A stretch of 64,000 bases of DNA from JAGIBJ01 sp032119795 (GTDB lineage Bacteria; Actinomycetota; Thermoleophilia; Solirubrobacterales; Solirubrobacteraceae), in assembly GCA_032119795.1 (NCBI GenBank), contig JAUMFO010000013.1, positions 124,001-188,000 of the forward strand. The letters run 5' to 3'. Made by a program: the position numbers and the translations under genes. This document shows positions 1-9,009 of this stretch, piece by piece (position 1 is the first letter of the stretch; every line of letters begins with the position of its first letter). Under the pieces are notes generated by a model, which ran no database searches, was not told where the DNA came from, and worked only from the letters and a program-made list of their open reading frames with translations.

Positions 1-703
1 GGCGGCCGTAGGCGGGCTGCAGGGTGAACATCGGGTGGTCGGGCTCATTCCAAGCCGCGAACGTCAACTCGGCCTCAGGGGCGAGCTTCACCAGTTCGTC
101 GTGCAACTCGCCGAACAGCGCCTCGTAGAGCGGGATACTCGGGTACTCGCAAGACTCCAGCGCCTCGCCCTGCTTCAGCTCGGCGCGCGACCGCGGCCGC
201 TCGTCGCCCTTGGATGGGCAGCGGGTGAAGTCGTGAGAGCGGATCGACACGATCCCCTTGGCGCCCGTGGAGTTGAGCAGGTTCGCGAAGGCGGTCAGCT
301 CGGCGTACTCGTCGCCGCCAGGAGCCGAGCGGCGCCGCATCACGTCGATCGGGAGCTGCGTCCGCAGGATCGGGGTGGCGCCGCCAATCGCCTTGAAGCA
401 GTCGAAGGCGGCCACGAAGACGGCCTGCTCGACCGGATTCTGCGCCAGCCGGGCTGGCCGCGGAATACCGAGGCCGAGCGGGCGACTCGTCCCGTCCGCT
501 GGCGGCGTGCAGGCCGTCGGGAACTGCACCTGAGCGGGGGCGGGCGTCGTCGGCGGAGTCGACGGGCTCGTCGGCGACGACGCCGTGGGTACCGCAGCCG
601 GCCGGGAGTCCTCGCCTCGGGCAACGAGCCAAACCAGGATGGCAACGGCGGCCAGGGCGAAGGCCCCGGCGAGGAGTCGCCACATACGCGTGCGGGGGAA
701 CAC
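1..703 (-). CDS. Membrane-anchored glycoside-hydrolase-like protein (partial, C-terminus beyond window)
   Basis: The frame is open from a GTG at 703 to the window edge, giving about 234 residues. It starts with a basic stretch and one hydrophobic helix (about residues 8-27), then a roughly 30-residue Ala/Pro/Ser/Thr linker, then a globular domain. This is the layout of a secreted or membrane-anchored enzyme. Close to the cut end the motif FAAWNEPDHPMFTLQP resembles the Asn-Glu-Pro block around the acid/base glutamate of clan GH-A glycosidases such as family 5 cellulases. The GTG is preceded by GGAAAG at 9 nt. An in-frame ATG at 784 would add 27 residues with a CPWC motif, but it would share its start codon bases with the divergent gene and lacks a ribosome site. 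The family call rests on this one motif. Substrate is unknown. Confidence 0.6.
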   Translation of the reverse strand, partial: MFPRTRMWRLLAGAFALAAVAILVWLVARGEDSRPAAVPTASSPTSPSTPPTTPAPAQVQFPTACTPPADGTSRPLGLGIPRPARLAQNPVEQAVFVAAFDCFKAIGGATPILRTQLPIDVMRRRSAPGGDEYAELTAFANLLNSTGAKGIVSIRSHDFTRCPSKGDERPRSRAELKQGEALESCEYPSIPLYEALFGELHDELVKLAPEAELTFAAWNEPDHPMFTLQPAYGR

Positions 704-782
704 GCCGGTCAGCTTTCCACACCAGGGGCATGCGGCAGGTGTGATCGCCCGCTGCGCCGCGTTGCGCGGTACGTTGCCGCTC

Positions 783-1286
783 ATGGATCTGCATGACGGC
801 GAGACGATTCTGTTCCAAGGACACCCGTCCTGGCGGGCGGCGCTGCTGTTCTTCGCTCAGGGCCTCCTCGGCGCTGCCGCCGCCGGTGCGATCGCCTGGC
901 TGATCTGGGGCCAGTGGACGGGCATCCTCATCGGGATCGTGATCTTCGCGCTTGTCGTGCTGGCCGGACTCGTCATCCGCCAGGCGACGGAGTACGTCAT
1001 CACCGACGAGCGCCTGCACATCCGAACCGGACTGGTGTCCCGCAAAATCCAGGAGACGCGCCTCTCCCGCGTGCAGGATGTGACGGTGACGCAGACGGCG
1101 TTCGCTCGCCTGCTGGGCATCGGCCGTGCGGACTTCGACACCGCAGCCGCAGACAGCGCCAACGACTTCGTGTTCGCCGGGATCGAGAACCCCGACCAGG
1201 TTCGCGCCGCCGTCGACTCGGCCCACCGGCTCTCTGAGCAGCGACTGGCCGGGGGCTCGCCGCCCACCGACCCGGCTGGGCTTTAG
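783..1286 (+). CDS. PH domain-containing membrane protein (bPH2/DUF304 type)
   Basis: A 167-residue protein. Two hydrophobic helices at about residues 20-40 and 47-65 are followed by a bacterial PH-like domain (YVITDERLHIRTGLVSRKIQ, then SRVQDV and the LLGIGRADFDTA stretch). This is the usual layout of the YdbS/YdbT-like bPH2 family: membrane hairpin plus a cytoplasmic PH fold, function not well defined. The frame is open further upstream, but the MDLHDGETILFQGHPSW opening is typical of the family, so ATG 783 was chosen. No Shine-Dalgarno precedes it, so the transcript may be leaderless. It is transcribed divergently from the glycosidase-like gene and converges on der. Confidence 0.8.
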   Translation: MDLHDGETILFQGHPSWRAALLFFAQGLLGAAAAGAIAWLIWGQWTGILIGIVIFALVVLAGLVIRQATEYVITDERLHIRTGLVSRKIQETRLSRVQDVTVTQTAFARLLGIGRADFDTAAADSANDFVFAGIENPDQVRAAVDSAHRLSEQRLAGGSPPTDPAGL

Positions 1287-1325
1287 TCCCGCACGCTCGG
1301 GCCGCTGCGCGCGGCCCGCAGGCGA

Positions 1326-2930
1326 CTAGCCCTCGTCGGTGACGCCGGGCGGCGAGCCGAGGAGGTCTTCCTCGTCGCCCTCGCCCGTGTCGGCGAAGTA
1401 CTCGGTGTCGATCTCCACGTCGCCGTCGTCGTCGAGCAGGTCGTCGCCCTCGAGTTCATGCTCGCTCACCGGCAGATCGGCGTAGGCGTCGTCGGTGCCC
1501 TCCGTGAACTCGAGGTCGTCGGCCTCCCAGCCTTCGGCGTCGCGCTCGGCCCACGTCTCTTCCGACGTCGGGTTTGCCTCGTCGACGCGGCGTGCACGAC
1601 GCTCCGCCATCTCGCTCCCGCGGCGGCGGGTGCCGCGCTCCACGAGATCCATGATCACCGGCACGCCGGCGAGGCCGAAGCGCTCACGCAGGCGGTTCTC
1701 CAGGAAGTAGGCGTAGTCGCGGGTGATCAGCTTGCGGCTGTTGACCTGGATCGAGAAGCGCGGCGGGCGCGTCTCGATCTGGGCGCCGTAGATCAGCTTG
1801 AGGCGCTTGCCGCGGACGAGCGGCGGCTGGCGGATCTGCGTGACCTCACCAAGCCAGCGGTTGAACGCCGGCGTCGGGACGCGGTTGTGGACGCGGTCGC
1901 CGAGCGACATCGCCTCGCGGATCAGGCGGTCGACGTGGCGGCCCGTCAATGCCGAGGCGGTGAGTACCGGCGGGCGCTGGCGCAGCTTGCTGGCGACGAA
2001 CGCGCGCTGATGGATCAGCTCGGCCTCGTCCATCGTGGTGATGTCCCACTTGTTGAGCACGAGCGCGGTGGCGCAGCCCGACTCCATGGCAAGCTGGGCG
2101 ACGCGCAGGTCCTGGCTGGTGACGCCCTCACTGGCATCGCAGACGACGAGGGCTACGTCGGCGCGGTCGGCTGCGCGGCGGGAGCGCAGACCCATGTAGT
2201 ACTCGACGTCATTGGTGACCTTCGCCTGGCGGCGCAGGCCGGCGGTGTCGACGAGGATCACCTGGCGGCCGTCGATCTCCAGCTTGAGGTCGATCGCATC
2301 GCGGGTGGTTCCGGCGACGTCGGACACGATCACGCGGTCCTTGCCGATGATCTTGTTCATCAGGCTGGACTTGCCGACGTTCGGGCGGCCGAGGAACGTG
2401 AGACGGATCGCGTCGTCGGCCTCGGGCTCCGGATCGGTGTCGGGGAGGAGTTCTACGACGCGGTCGAGCAGGTCGCCCGTGCCGAGGCCCTGCATCGCCG
2501 AGACGGGAATGGGCTCACCAAGGCCCAGGCGCCAGCCGTCGGCGGCATCCGGGATCGAGCCGGCGGTGTCGACCTTATTGGCCGCCAGGACCACCGGAAT
2601 CCCACGGTTACGCAGGAGCGTCGCGAGTTCCTCATCTCCTGGGCGCACGCCGGCTTTGCCGTCGAACACGAACACGGCGACGACCGCTTCGTCCAAGGCG
2701 TGGGCGGCCTGCTCGCGGATGGAACCGGCGATCGGGTCGAGGTCCTCGTTGTCGAGCCCGCCGGTGTCGATCAGCATGAACTCGCGGCCGTTCCACTCGG
2801 CCGGGATCTCTTTGCGGTCGCGCGTAATACCCGGCGACGCATGGACGACGGCCTCCCTCGTTCCGCTGAGGCGGTTGACGAGCGAGCTCTTCCCCACGTT
2901 CGGGTACCCGACGATCGCGACTTTGTGCAC
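1326..2930 (-). CDS. der: Ribosome-assembly GTPase Der (EngA)
   Basis: A double-Era GTPase needed for 50S subunit maturation, 534 residues from GTG 2930. Two G domains are visible: the first opens with VAIVGYPNVGKSS, DTGG and NKVD, the second with LTFLGRPNVGKSS, DTAGLRR and NKWD. A KH-like C-terminal domain follows (around PPRFSIQVNSRKL and YLENRLRERFG). The family is usually 440-490 residues. The excess is an acidic tail of roughly 85 residues rich in Asp/Glu, unusual in composition. The frame continues upstream of 2930, but conservation begins at the GTG. In many actinobacteria der follows cmk directly. Here fkbM and a plus-strand MFS gene lie between them. Confidence 0.97.
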   Translation of the reverse strand: MHKVAIVGYPNVGKSSLVNRLSGTREAVVHASPGITRDRKEIPAEWNGREFMLIDTGGLDNEDLDPIAGSIREQAAHALDEAVVAVFVFDGKAGVRPGDEELATLLRNRGIPVVLAANKVDTAGSIPDAADGWRLGLGEPIPVSAMQGLGTGDLLDRVVELLPDTDPEPEADDAIRLTFLGRPNVGKSSLMNKIIGKDRVIVSDVAGTTRDAIDLKLEIDGRQVILVDTAGLRRQAKVTNDVEYYMGLRSRRAADRADVALVVCDASEGVTSQDLRVAQLAMESGCATALVLNKWDITTMDEAELIHQRAFVASKLRQRPPVLTASALTGRHVDRLIREAMSLGDRVHNRVPTPAFNRWLGEVTQIRQPPLVRGKRLKLIYGAQIETRPPRFSIQVNSRKLITRDYAYFLENRLRERFGLAGVPVIMDLVERGTRRRGSEMAERRARRVDEANPTSEETWAERDAEGWEADDLEFTEGTDDAYADLPVSEHELEGDDLLDDDGDVEIDTEYFADTGEGDEEDLLGSPPGVTDEG

Positions 2931-3086
2931 CCACCCAGGGTAGGGAAGCCAGAGCCCGCCGGGCGCGCGGGCCCCTGGAGGGCGCTTCGGCCGGCGCGGC
3001 GTGTGGCTACGACGCAGCACGTTTGCCCTCGCCGGATACCACCGGTAGTCGGCGCGGCCCTCGGTCGTTTGCGAGGCGGCTGCGAC

Positions 3087-4379
3087 GTGAATTACGTTCG
3101 CTCGATGGCGTCTGCACTTCGGGTCCGAGCGTTCCGCAGGCTGGCGGCGCTCTACCCGATCGACGGGCTCCTGGAATGGGGCAGCAGCATCGCCCTCATG
3201 GTGCTCGTCTACCGCCAGACCGGCAGCGCGCTGGCAACCGGGGCGTTGCTCGTCTGCAAGCAGGTCATTCCTGGCCTGATCACGCCAATGGCCGGCCGGC
3301 GGCTCGACGGCGCGCCGATCGGGCAGGCGATCGCCATTGCGATGTTCGTTCGCGCCGCCGCGGCCGGCGCGGCCGCGGCGATCGACTACGGCCCGCAGGT
3401 CTTCGCGCTCGCGCTCGTCGCCGGCCTCGGCGGAACACTCTCGCGGGCGTCGTTTCGCGCAGGCGTCGGCCGAACGCTCTCCGGGGAGCTGCGGCGCTCG
3501 GGCAACGCGCTCCTGAACACGGCGATGGGACTCGTGTCGCTCGGCGGCCCCGCGGCGGCTGGCCTCGCACTGACGATCATGTCCCCCACGGAGCTGCTTC
3601 AGGCTTCGGCGGTCGTCGGCGTGGGCTGCGCGCTGGCCGCCTCCGCGCTTGGGCCTGAACGTGACGGCCTCGCGATTGCCACCACGGGTGACGGCGGGGA
3701 CTCCGCAGACGACCCGCTCCTGCGACCGCTCGGCACCGACCGCGAGCAGCCGATCGTCGACCCCGCCTTGCCGGTCGCCGTGATGCTCTTGCTGGCCGGG
3801 GTGCTCTTCACGGCCTTCGCCATGGATGAGCCCTCGCTCCTCCCCTACGCCGAGCAGTCGCTTGGCGCCGGCGTCGGCACGTACAGCTCGATCCTGTCGT
3901 GTTGGGGCCTGGGGATCATCGTCGGCAGCGTCCTCTTCGGGCGCCTCCTCGACCGGCCGATGATCGCGGTCGGCGCCGCCGGCACCGCCATTGCCGCCGT
4001 CGGCTACCTCGGCCTTGGGCTCGCGCCAACGGTCGCCGTCGCCTGTGCGAGCGCCGTGTTCGGCGGGATCGGCAACGGCTTGAACTGGGTGGCGCTCGTG
4101 ACGGCGGTGCAGGAGGCCACGCCGGCTGAACACCAAGGCCAGGCCGCCACGCGCCTGGAGGCGATCGCGACCGTCGGCCCGGGGATCGGCTACCTGCTGG
4201 GCGGGTTGCTCGCCGACGCGGCCAGCCCTCGCCTCACGCTCGTGATCCCCGGAGTCCTAGCGCTGACGATCCTGGCCGTTGGCACCGTCGCGTGGACGGC
4301 GCGCTCGCGTGGCCTACCGCGGCAGGGCGATGAAGTTCTGGCGCTTGCCGCCGGCGTTGGCGGCCTCAAACGCGGCTAG
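3087..4379 (+). CDS. MFS-family transporter
   Basis: About 430 residues with roughly 12 hydrophobic segments in two halves, separated by a polar loop near residues 190-220 rich in Gly/Asp. It is built like a major facilitator superfamily permease of the inner membrane. The second half contains AVFGGIGNGLNWVALVTAVQE and EHQGQAATRLEAI, the type of loop seen in enterobactin-exporter-like MFS proteins. Substrate cannot be assigned. GTG 3087 is chosen because GAGGCGG lies 7 nt upstream. ATG 3105 is the alternative. The 3' end overlaps the convergent fkbM gene by 66 bp, so the two transcripts are antisense over their ends. Confidence 0.75.
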   Translation: MNYVRSMASALRVRAFRRLAALYPIDGLLEWGSSIALMVLVYRQTGSALATGALLVCKQVIPGLITPMAGRRLDGAPIGQAIAIAMFVRAAAAGAAAAIDYGPQVFALALVAGLGGTLSRASFRAGVGRTLSGELRRSGNALLNTAMGLVSLGGPAAAGLALTIMSPTELLQASAVVGVGCALAASALGPERDGLAIATTGDGGDSADDPLLRPLGTDREQPIVDPALPVAVMLLLAGVLFTAFAMDEPSLLPYAEQSLGAGVGTYSSILSCWGLGIIVGSVLFGRLLDRPMIAVGAAGTAIAAVGYLGLGLAPTVAVACASAVFGGIGNGLNWVALVTAVQEATPAEHQGQAATRLEAIATVGPGIGYLLGGLLADAASPRLTLVIPGVLALTILAVGTVAWTARSRGLPRQGDEVLALAAGVGGLKRG

Positions 4380-5078
4380 GTCAAGCGGTCCGTCGCCGAG
4401 CATGTCGTGCAGGCGGTACCCAAGCCCGGTGAGGAAGCCGTGCAGCTCCTCCGCGCCTGGCGTCGTCGCCAGGTGCTCAAACAAGATCACCGGCCGGTCA
4501 CGCTCGAGCAGGCCCTTGGCCCCCTTGAGCATGGCGATCTCGGTGCCCTCGACGTCGATCTTGAGCAGACGGAACGGGCCCGGGTCGTCGGCGAGCAGCG
4601 TGTCGAGGCGCGTCACCTTCACGGTGATGTTGCGAATCTTCGCGTCGCTGGAGACGTGCGCTTGGTTGTCTTCCAGTGAGCTGGAGCCCAGGTCGCCCTC
4701 GACGATGTTGAACGTCGCCTCGCCCTCGTGGTCGCTGAGGGCCACCTCGTTCACGGACACCGTCGGGAATTGCTCGCGCAGCAGGCCGGCGAAGTCGGGC
4801 ATCGGCTCGATCGCGATGTGCTTGGCGTCGGGCGACCCCTGCACGAAGTATTTGAGGACCGCGCCCTTGTGGGCGCCGGCATCGATGCCACGCCCGCCGC
4901 CAGCGAGCAGACTCAGCACGAGGGGCGTCATGAGCTCCTCGTCGAACACCTTCTGGCGCAGCCATTCCGGGTGCAGGGCCTGGCGGACGCGGCGCGCGGG
5001 CTCCTCGACCCCAGCCTTGCCGAGCGCGGTTTTGACGACTGCCTTGGGGTCCATGAGGTTCGCAAACCTACCAGTCAC
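4314..5078 (-). CDS. FkbM-family SAM-dependent methyltransferase
   Basis: A 254-residue protein. The SAM-binding loop is GIDAGAHKGAVLKYF at about residue 63, and the family-typical block LLKIDVEGTEIAMLKGA lies at about 170. Both are hallmarks of FkbM methyltransferases, which O-methylate sugars, lipids or polyketides. The substrate cannot be told from sequence. It lies 24 bp downstream of the cytidylate-kinase frame on the same strand, so it may be the last gene of the aroF operon. Its 3' end overlaps the convergent MFS gene. An internal ATG at 5054 is an alternative start. Confidence 0.85.
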   Translation of the reverse strand: MTGRFANLMDPKAVVKTALGKAGVEEPARRVRQALHPEWLRQKVFDEELMTPLVLSLLAGGGRGIDAGAHKGAVLKYFVQGSPDAKHIAIEPMPDFAGLLREQFPTVSVNEVALSDHEGEATFNIVEGDLGSSSLEDNQAHVSSDAKIRNITVKVTRLDTLLADDPGPFRLLKIDVEGTEIAMLKGAKGLLERDRPVILFEHLATTPGAEELHGFLTGLGYRLHDMLGDGPLDLAAFEAANAGGKRQNFIALPR

Positions 5079-5102
5079 GGCGTGACGGGCGTCACTCGGA
5101 GA

Positions 5103-6470
5103 TCAGCCTTGCGAGCGGGACTCCGCGAGCGACGCGATCCGCTCGACGACCTGCTCGATCGAGAGACCCGTCGTATCGAGGATCACGGCGTCGTCGGCGG
5201 CCTTCAGCGGTGAACTCTCGCGGCTGCGGTCGCGCTCGTCCCGCTCGTTCTGCTGCTCGAGGACCTCGGCCACATTCGCCCCCAGCTGCGCGGCGCGGCG
5301 CTGCGCACGCTCCAGCGGGTCGGCGTCGAGGTAGACCTTCAGCTCAGCGTCGGGGACGACGACGGTCCCCACGTCGCGGCCCTCGGCAACCCAGTCGCCG
5401 TGGGCCATCAGCTCGCGCTGGCGATCGACGAGGCCTGCGCGCACAGACGGCTCGGCGGCAATCTGCGACGCCAGCGACGTGACCTCGGGCGAGCGGATCA
5501 GCAGCGACACGTCCTCGCCGGCGAGGAGCACCTCGCCGTCGGGGGCGAAGTCGATCTCCACTTCACCGGGGGCAGCAGCCCCGCGGAGCGAGGCGAGGGC
5601 GGCGCAGCGGTACATCGCGCCGGTGTCGAGGTAGGTGAACTCCAGGCGCTCGGCGACGAGCCGGGCCACGGTGGACTTGCCGGCTCCGGCGGGGCCGTCG
5701 ATCGCAATGCGCATGTGGCCCACTTTATGGGTGTGGGGCTCGGCGGGGGCACCTCGCAGCTTGGCCCAGAGTACGCGCGGACTGATGCCGAGGTACCGCG
5801 CCGCGATGATGGCCGCGACCACTCCTCCTAGGTCGGCGCCGATGATCAGCGCGCCGCCGACGGTGGCAAGCCAGGCCGATCCTCCGCCGATGGTCGCGCC
5901 GACGAGTCCCCAGCCGACGGTCCTTGGGATCACGCCGATCAAGGTGCCGAGACCGACCTGCCACCGCCGCAGGCGCGTGAGGCCCGCGGCATAGTTGAGC
6001 GGCGCATCTGGCATCGCCGGCATCAGTCGGAAGGCGATCACGGCCAGCAGGCCGTAGCGGTCGAGCCACACCGTGAGCTGGCCCAGGCGCGCGCCGGCGA
6101 GTTCCTCGGCCGAGTCGCGGCCTGCGCGGGCGCCGATCTCGCGGCAGATCAGCGCGCAGACCGCCGCCCCAGCCATCCCGACGGGGATGCCAAGCGCCGG
6201 CCCGAAAAGCGCTCCAGCGGCCACGGCAAAGACCGGACCCGGCACGAACATCGCCCCGAGCGCGCCAGAGGCGAGCACAAAAATCACTGGCGCGAGCGGG
6301 CCGAAGTCGCGAATCTCGCGCTGCAACGAGTCGCGGTCGACGTCGATGACCCCGCCGAACACCACGGCAGCGGCCAGCGCGGCCAGCAGCGAGCCAAAGA
6401 TCGCCAGGCGGATCTTCGCGCGACGCCGAACGCGTTCTCTGTGCCGGTCGATGTCGCCGGCGTCAGTCAT
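5103..6470 (-). CDS. cmk: VTT-domain membrane protein and cytidylate kinase in a single reading frame
   Basis: One uninterrupted 455-residue frame. Residues 1-252 form a VTT/SNARE-associated (DedA/TVP38-like) membrane protein: a basic N-terminus, a helix at about 22-42, then GPLAPVIFVLASGALGAMFV, the FVPGP...AAGALFGPALG block and several more helices. Residues 253-455 are a complete cytidylate kinase, starting MRIAIDGPAGAGKST (ATG at 5714) with DTGAMYR and the GRDVGTVV block. Cmk phosphorylates CMP/dCMP. The VTT part has no stop codon of its own, so translation from 6470 must give a fusion. Cmk alone could also start at 5714 (203 residues). The VTT ATG overlaps the aroA stop (ATGA), indicating coupled translation. 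Confidence 0.9.
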   Translation of the reverse strand: MTDAGDIDRHRERVRRRAKIRLAIFGSLLAALAAAVVFGGVIDVDRDSLQREIRDFGPLAPVIFVLASGALGAMFVPGPVFAVAAGALFGPALGIPVGMAGAAVCALICREIGARAGRDSAEELAGARLGQLTVWLDRYGLLAVIAFRLMPAMPDAPLNYAAGLTRLRRWQVGLGTLIGVIPRTVGWGLVGATIGGGSAWLATVGGALIIGADLGGVVAAIIAARYLGISPRVLWAKLRGAPAEPHTHKVGHMRIAIDGPAGAGKSTVARLVAERLEFTYLDTGAMYRCAALASLRGAAAPGEVEIDFAPDGEVLLAGEDVSLLIRSPEVTSLASQIAAEPSVRAGLVDRQRELMAHGDWVAEGRDVGTVVVPDAELKVYLDADPLERAQRRAAQLGANVAEVLEQQNERDERDRSRESSPLKAADDAVILDTTGLSIEQVVERIASLAESRSQG

Positions 6471-7795
6471 CGGGGGCGCAGCGCCGCCAGATCGTCGAGG
6501 AACGTCGGGTAGCTGACCTCGGCGGCCTCGATGTCGATCACGTCAACGCCGTCTCGGGAAGCCAGGCCGGCAAGGGCTCCGATCATCGCCATGCGGTGGT
6601 CGGCCCGGCTGTTCAGCGTTCCGCCGCGCAGTCCGCCGGTGCCCTCGACGATGAAGCCGTCGCCCGTCGGCGTGATCTTGCCGCCCAGCGCGCCGAGCTC
6701 CTCGGCGACCGCCGCGATCCGGTCGGTTTCCTTCACGCGCAGCTCTTCGGCGCCCGTCACGGTGGTGATCTCGCCGGGTTCCGCGAAGCAGCCCAGCAGG
6801 GCGACGAGCGGGAGCTCGTCGATCGCGAGCGGCACCTCCGCCGCCTCGACGGTCGTGCCACGCAGCGGACCATGCGTGACGGACAGCGTCGCCGTGACCT
6901 CGCGGGTGGTGTGCGGCGTGCCCGGGTCCTCGACGGGCCCGTCGATCTGCGCGCCCATCCGGCGAGCGATGTGCACGAACCCCGCGCGGGTCCAGTTCGT
7001 CGAGACCTCCGTGACGTCGACCTTGGAACCGGGGATGATCAGCGCCGCCGCAATCGGGAACGCCGCCGACGACGGGTCGCCCGGGACGCGCGTGTCGCCG
7101 AGCTGGATCGCATCGGTGGTGCGGATGGTGATGCGGTCGCCGTCGCGCGTGAGCGGGGCACCGGCGGCGGCGAGCATCCGCTCGGTGTGGTCGCGGCTGG
7201 CGACCGGCTCCACGACGGTGGTCTCCCCCGCGGCGAGCATGCCGGCAATCAGCACGCAGCTCTTCACCTGGGCGCTCGCGACGGGCAGCGTGTACTCGAT
7301 GCCGTGGAGGGTGCCACCGGTGACGGTGACCGGGGCGAAGCGGTCGTTCGTCGCCTCGATCTGCGCGTCCATCTGGCGGAGCGGGTCGATGACGCGGCCC
7401 ATCGGACGCGTGCGGATCGAGGCGTCGCCGTCGAGCGTGACGCTGAGCCCGGGGACGCCCGCGATCCAGCCGGCGAGCAGGCGCAACAGGGTGCCAGCGT
7501 TGCCGACGTCGACGACCCCATCGGCAGCGCGGAGCCCACGCAAGCCGACGCCGTCGATGACTACCGTGTCGCCGTCGCGCTGCACGCGGGCACCGAGCGA
7601 TTCGACGGCCGCGAGCGTCGACAGGGTGTCCTGGGCGACGAGGTAGCGCTCGATCGTTGTGCGGCCCTCGCTCATTGCACCAAAGAGCGCGCAGCGGTGG
7701 GAGATCGACTTGTCTGGCGGGCAGACGACGGTGCCGACGAGCGGACCGCTCGTGGGGTCGATTCGGGTCGTGGTGGGGTTGGCAGAGGCGCTCAT
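6467..7795 (-). CDS. aroA: 3-phosphoshikimate 1-carboxyvinyltransferase (EPSP synthase)
   Basis: Sixth step of the shikimate pathway: shikimate-3-phosphate plus PEP gives EPSP. The 442-residue protein shows the family signatures CPPDKSISHR near residue 25, VGNAGTLLRLLAG near 95, TRPMGRV, SAQVKSCVLIAG, and KETDRI near the C-terminus. It is full length. The start ATG overlaps the tyrA stop, and its own TGA overlaps the next start, so tyrA-aroA-VTT/cmk are translationally coupled. Confidence 0.97.
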   Translation of the reverse strand: MSASANPTTTRIDPTSGPLVGTVVCPPDKSISHRCALFGAMSEGRTTIERYLVAQDTLSTLAAVESLGARVQRDGDTVVIDGVGLRGLRAADGVVDVGNAGTLLRLLAGWIAGVPGLSVTLDGDASIRTRPMGRVIDPLRQMDAQIEATNDRFAPVTVTGGTLHGIEYTLPVASAQVKSCVLIAGMLAAGETTVVEPVASRDHTERMLAAAGAPLTRDGDRITIRTTDAIQLGDTRVPGDPSSAAFPIAAALIIPGSKVDVTEVSTNWTRAGFVHIARRMGAQIDGPVEDPGTPHTTREVTATLSVTHGPLRGTTVEAAEVPLAIDELPLVALLGCFAEPGEITTVTGAEELRVKETDRIAAVAEELGALGGKITPTGDGFIVEGTGGLRGGTLNSRADHRMAMIGALAGLASRDGVDVIDIEAAEVSYPTFLDDLAALRPR

Positions 7796-8934
7796 GCGTC
7801 GACCTCGGATTCGGCCTGGGCGGCGGCAGCAGCCTGCGCGCCGCGTTCGCGGCGGGCGTCGTCGAGGCGCTCGCCACCGATCACCTCGACGCCGAGCTCA
7901 TCGAGGAGCGCAAGCGCGTCGGTGGCCTGCTCGAGCGGGCACCACAAGGCCACCATGCCGGTGGCTCCGCCGGGGAGCGGGGCAACGGAGATATCGACGA
8001 TGTTGACGCCGGCTTTGGAGAAGGCCAGGGCCAACTCGGCGATCGCACCCGGCCGGTTCGGGACGATCGTGCGCAGCTCGACGAGCTCGTCGCCCGTGAG
8101 GGCTTGGTCGACGAGGCGCCGACGCAGCTGGGCAGCGGCGGCCTGCCACTCGGTGAGGTCCTCGCCGGAGCGGATGCGGTCTCGGACGGAGCTCAGTCGG
8201 CAGATCACGCGGTCGAGCTGCTCGGCGAGGGCGTCGGCGTTGGCGCCGTAGATGCCGCCCCACAGCGGCGGGTTAGCTCCGGCCACGCGGGTCACGTCAC
8301 GAAAGCTCGGGCCCGTCGCGGGGACGGTCTGCTCCTCACCGCTGGCCTCACCGACCTGCTCGACGAGCACGTTGGCCAGCACGTGCGGCACATGCGAGAC
8401 GGTCGCCATCAAGCGGTCGTGCGTGGTGGCATCGATCGTGACCGGACGCGCGCCGAGCTTGGTGACGAACCGGTGCACCTGCTCAAAGCGGGTGCCATGG
8501 CTGCGCTCGTGGGGCACGAGGTACCAGGTGGCGCCGTCGAAGAGGTCGGCGCGAGCGTGGTGCACGCCGGCGCTCTCAGAGCCGGCGAGGGGATGGCCGG
8601 CAACCAGTCGGCCGTCATCACCAGCGGCAGTGATCACGGGGTGTTTGACGGAGCCGACATCGGTGACGGCGCATTCGGCTGGTGCAGCCCGCAGCACCTG
8701 CTTGATCACGTCAGGCATCTGCTTCATCGGCGCCGCGACGATCACAAGGTCGGCGTCGGCGACCGCGGCCTCGAGAGTCGGCGCCGTCTCGTCGATAGCG
8801 CCGACCGACACGGCCGTTTGGAGCGTCGGGGCGTGCGGGTCCCACCCGACGACGCGAACGTCGTCGAGCCGGGCCCGGGCGGCGAGTCCAACGGACCCGC
8901 CAATCAGCCCGACGCCGATCAGTGCGATGCGCAT
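7792..8934 (-). CDS. tyrA: Prephenate dehydrogenase with C-terminal ACT domain
   Basis: Converts prephenate to 4-hydroxyphenylpyruvate for tyrosine synthesis. The 380-residue protein begins with a Rossmann motif, MRIALIGVGLIGGSVGLAAR. It carries GHPLAGSESAG (substrate loop) and HDRLMATVSHVPHVLANVL, both typical of TyrA. A C-terminal ACT domain starts near residue 285 (ELRTIVPNRPGAIAELALAF), the usual site of tyrosine feedback control. An Ala/Glu-rich tail ends the protein. It lies 75 bp after aroF and is coupled to aroA by ATGA. Confidence 0.95.
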   Translation of the reverse strand: MRIALIGVGLIGGSVGLAARARLDDVRVVGWDPHAPTLQTAVSVGAIDETAPTLEAAVADADLVIVAAPMKQMPDVIKQVLRAAPAECAVTDVGSVKHPVITAAGDDGRLVAGHPLAGSESAGVHHARADLFDGATWYLVPHERSHGTRFEQVHRFVTKLGARPVTIDATTHDRLMATVSHVPHVLANVLVEQVGEASGEEQTVPATGPSFRDVTRVAGANPPLWGGIYGANADALAEQLDRVICRLSSVRDRIRSGEDLTEWQAAAAQLRRRLVDQALTGDELVELRTIVPNRPGAIAELALAFSKAGVNIVDISVAPLPGGATGMVALWCPLEQATDALALLDELGVEVIGGERLDDARRERGAQAAAAAQAESEVDA

Positions 8935-9009
8935 TTCAGTTCCCCGTCCCGGCGCCGCTCGAGGAGTCTCGAGATGCGCCGAAGAACTCTTTGCCGCGGA
9001 GTGGTTGAC

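Noticed and set aside
2931..4136. The open frame upstream of the der GTG.
   Set aside because: It overlaps the MFS gene on the other strand and lacks conservation. Der homology begins at the GTG.
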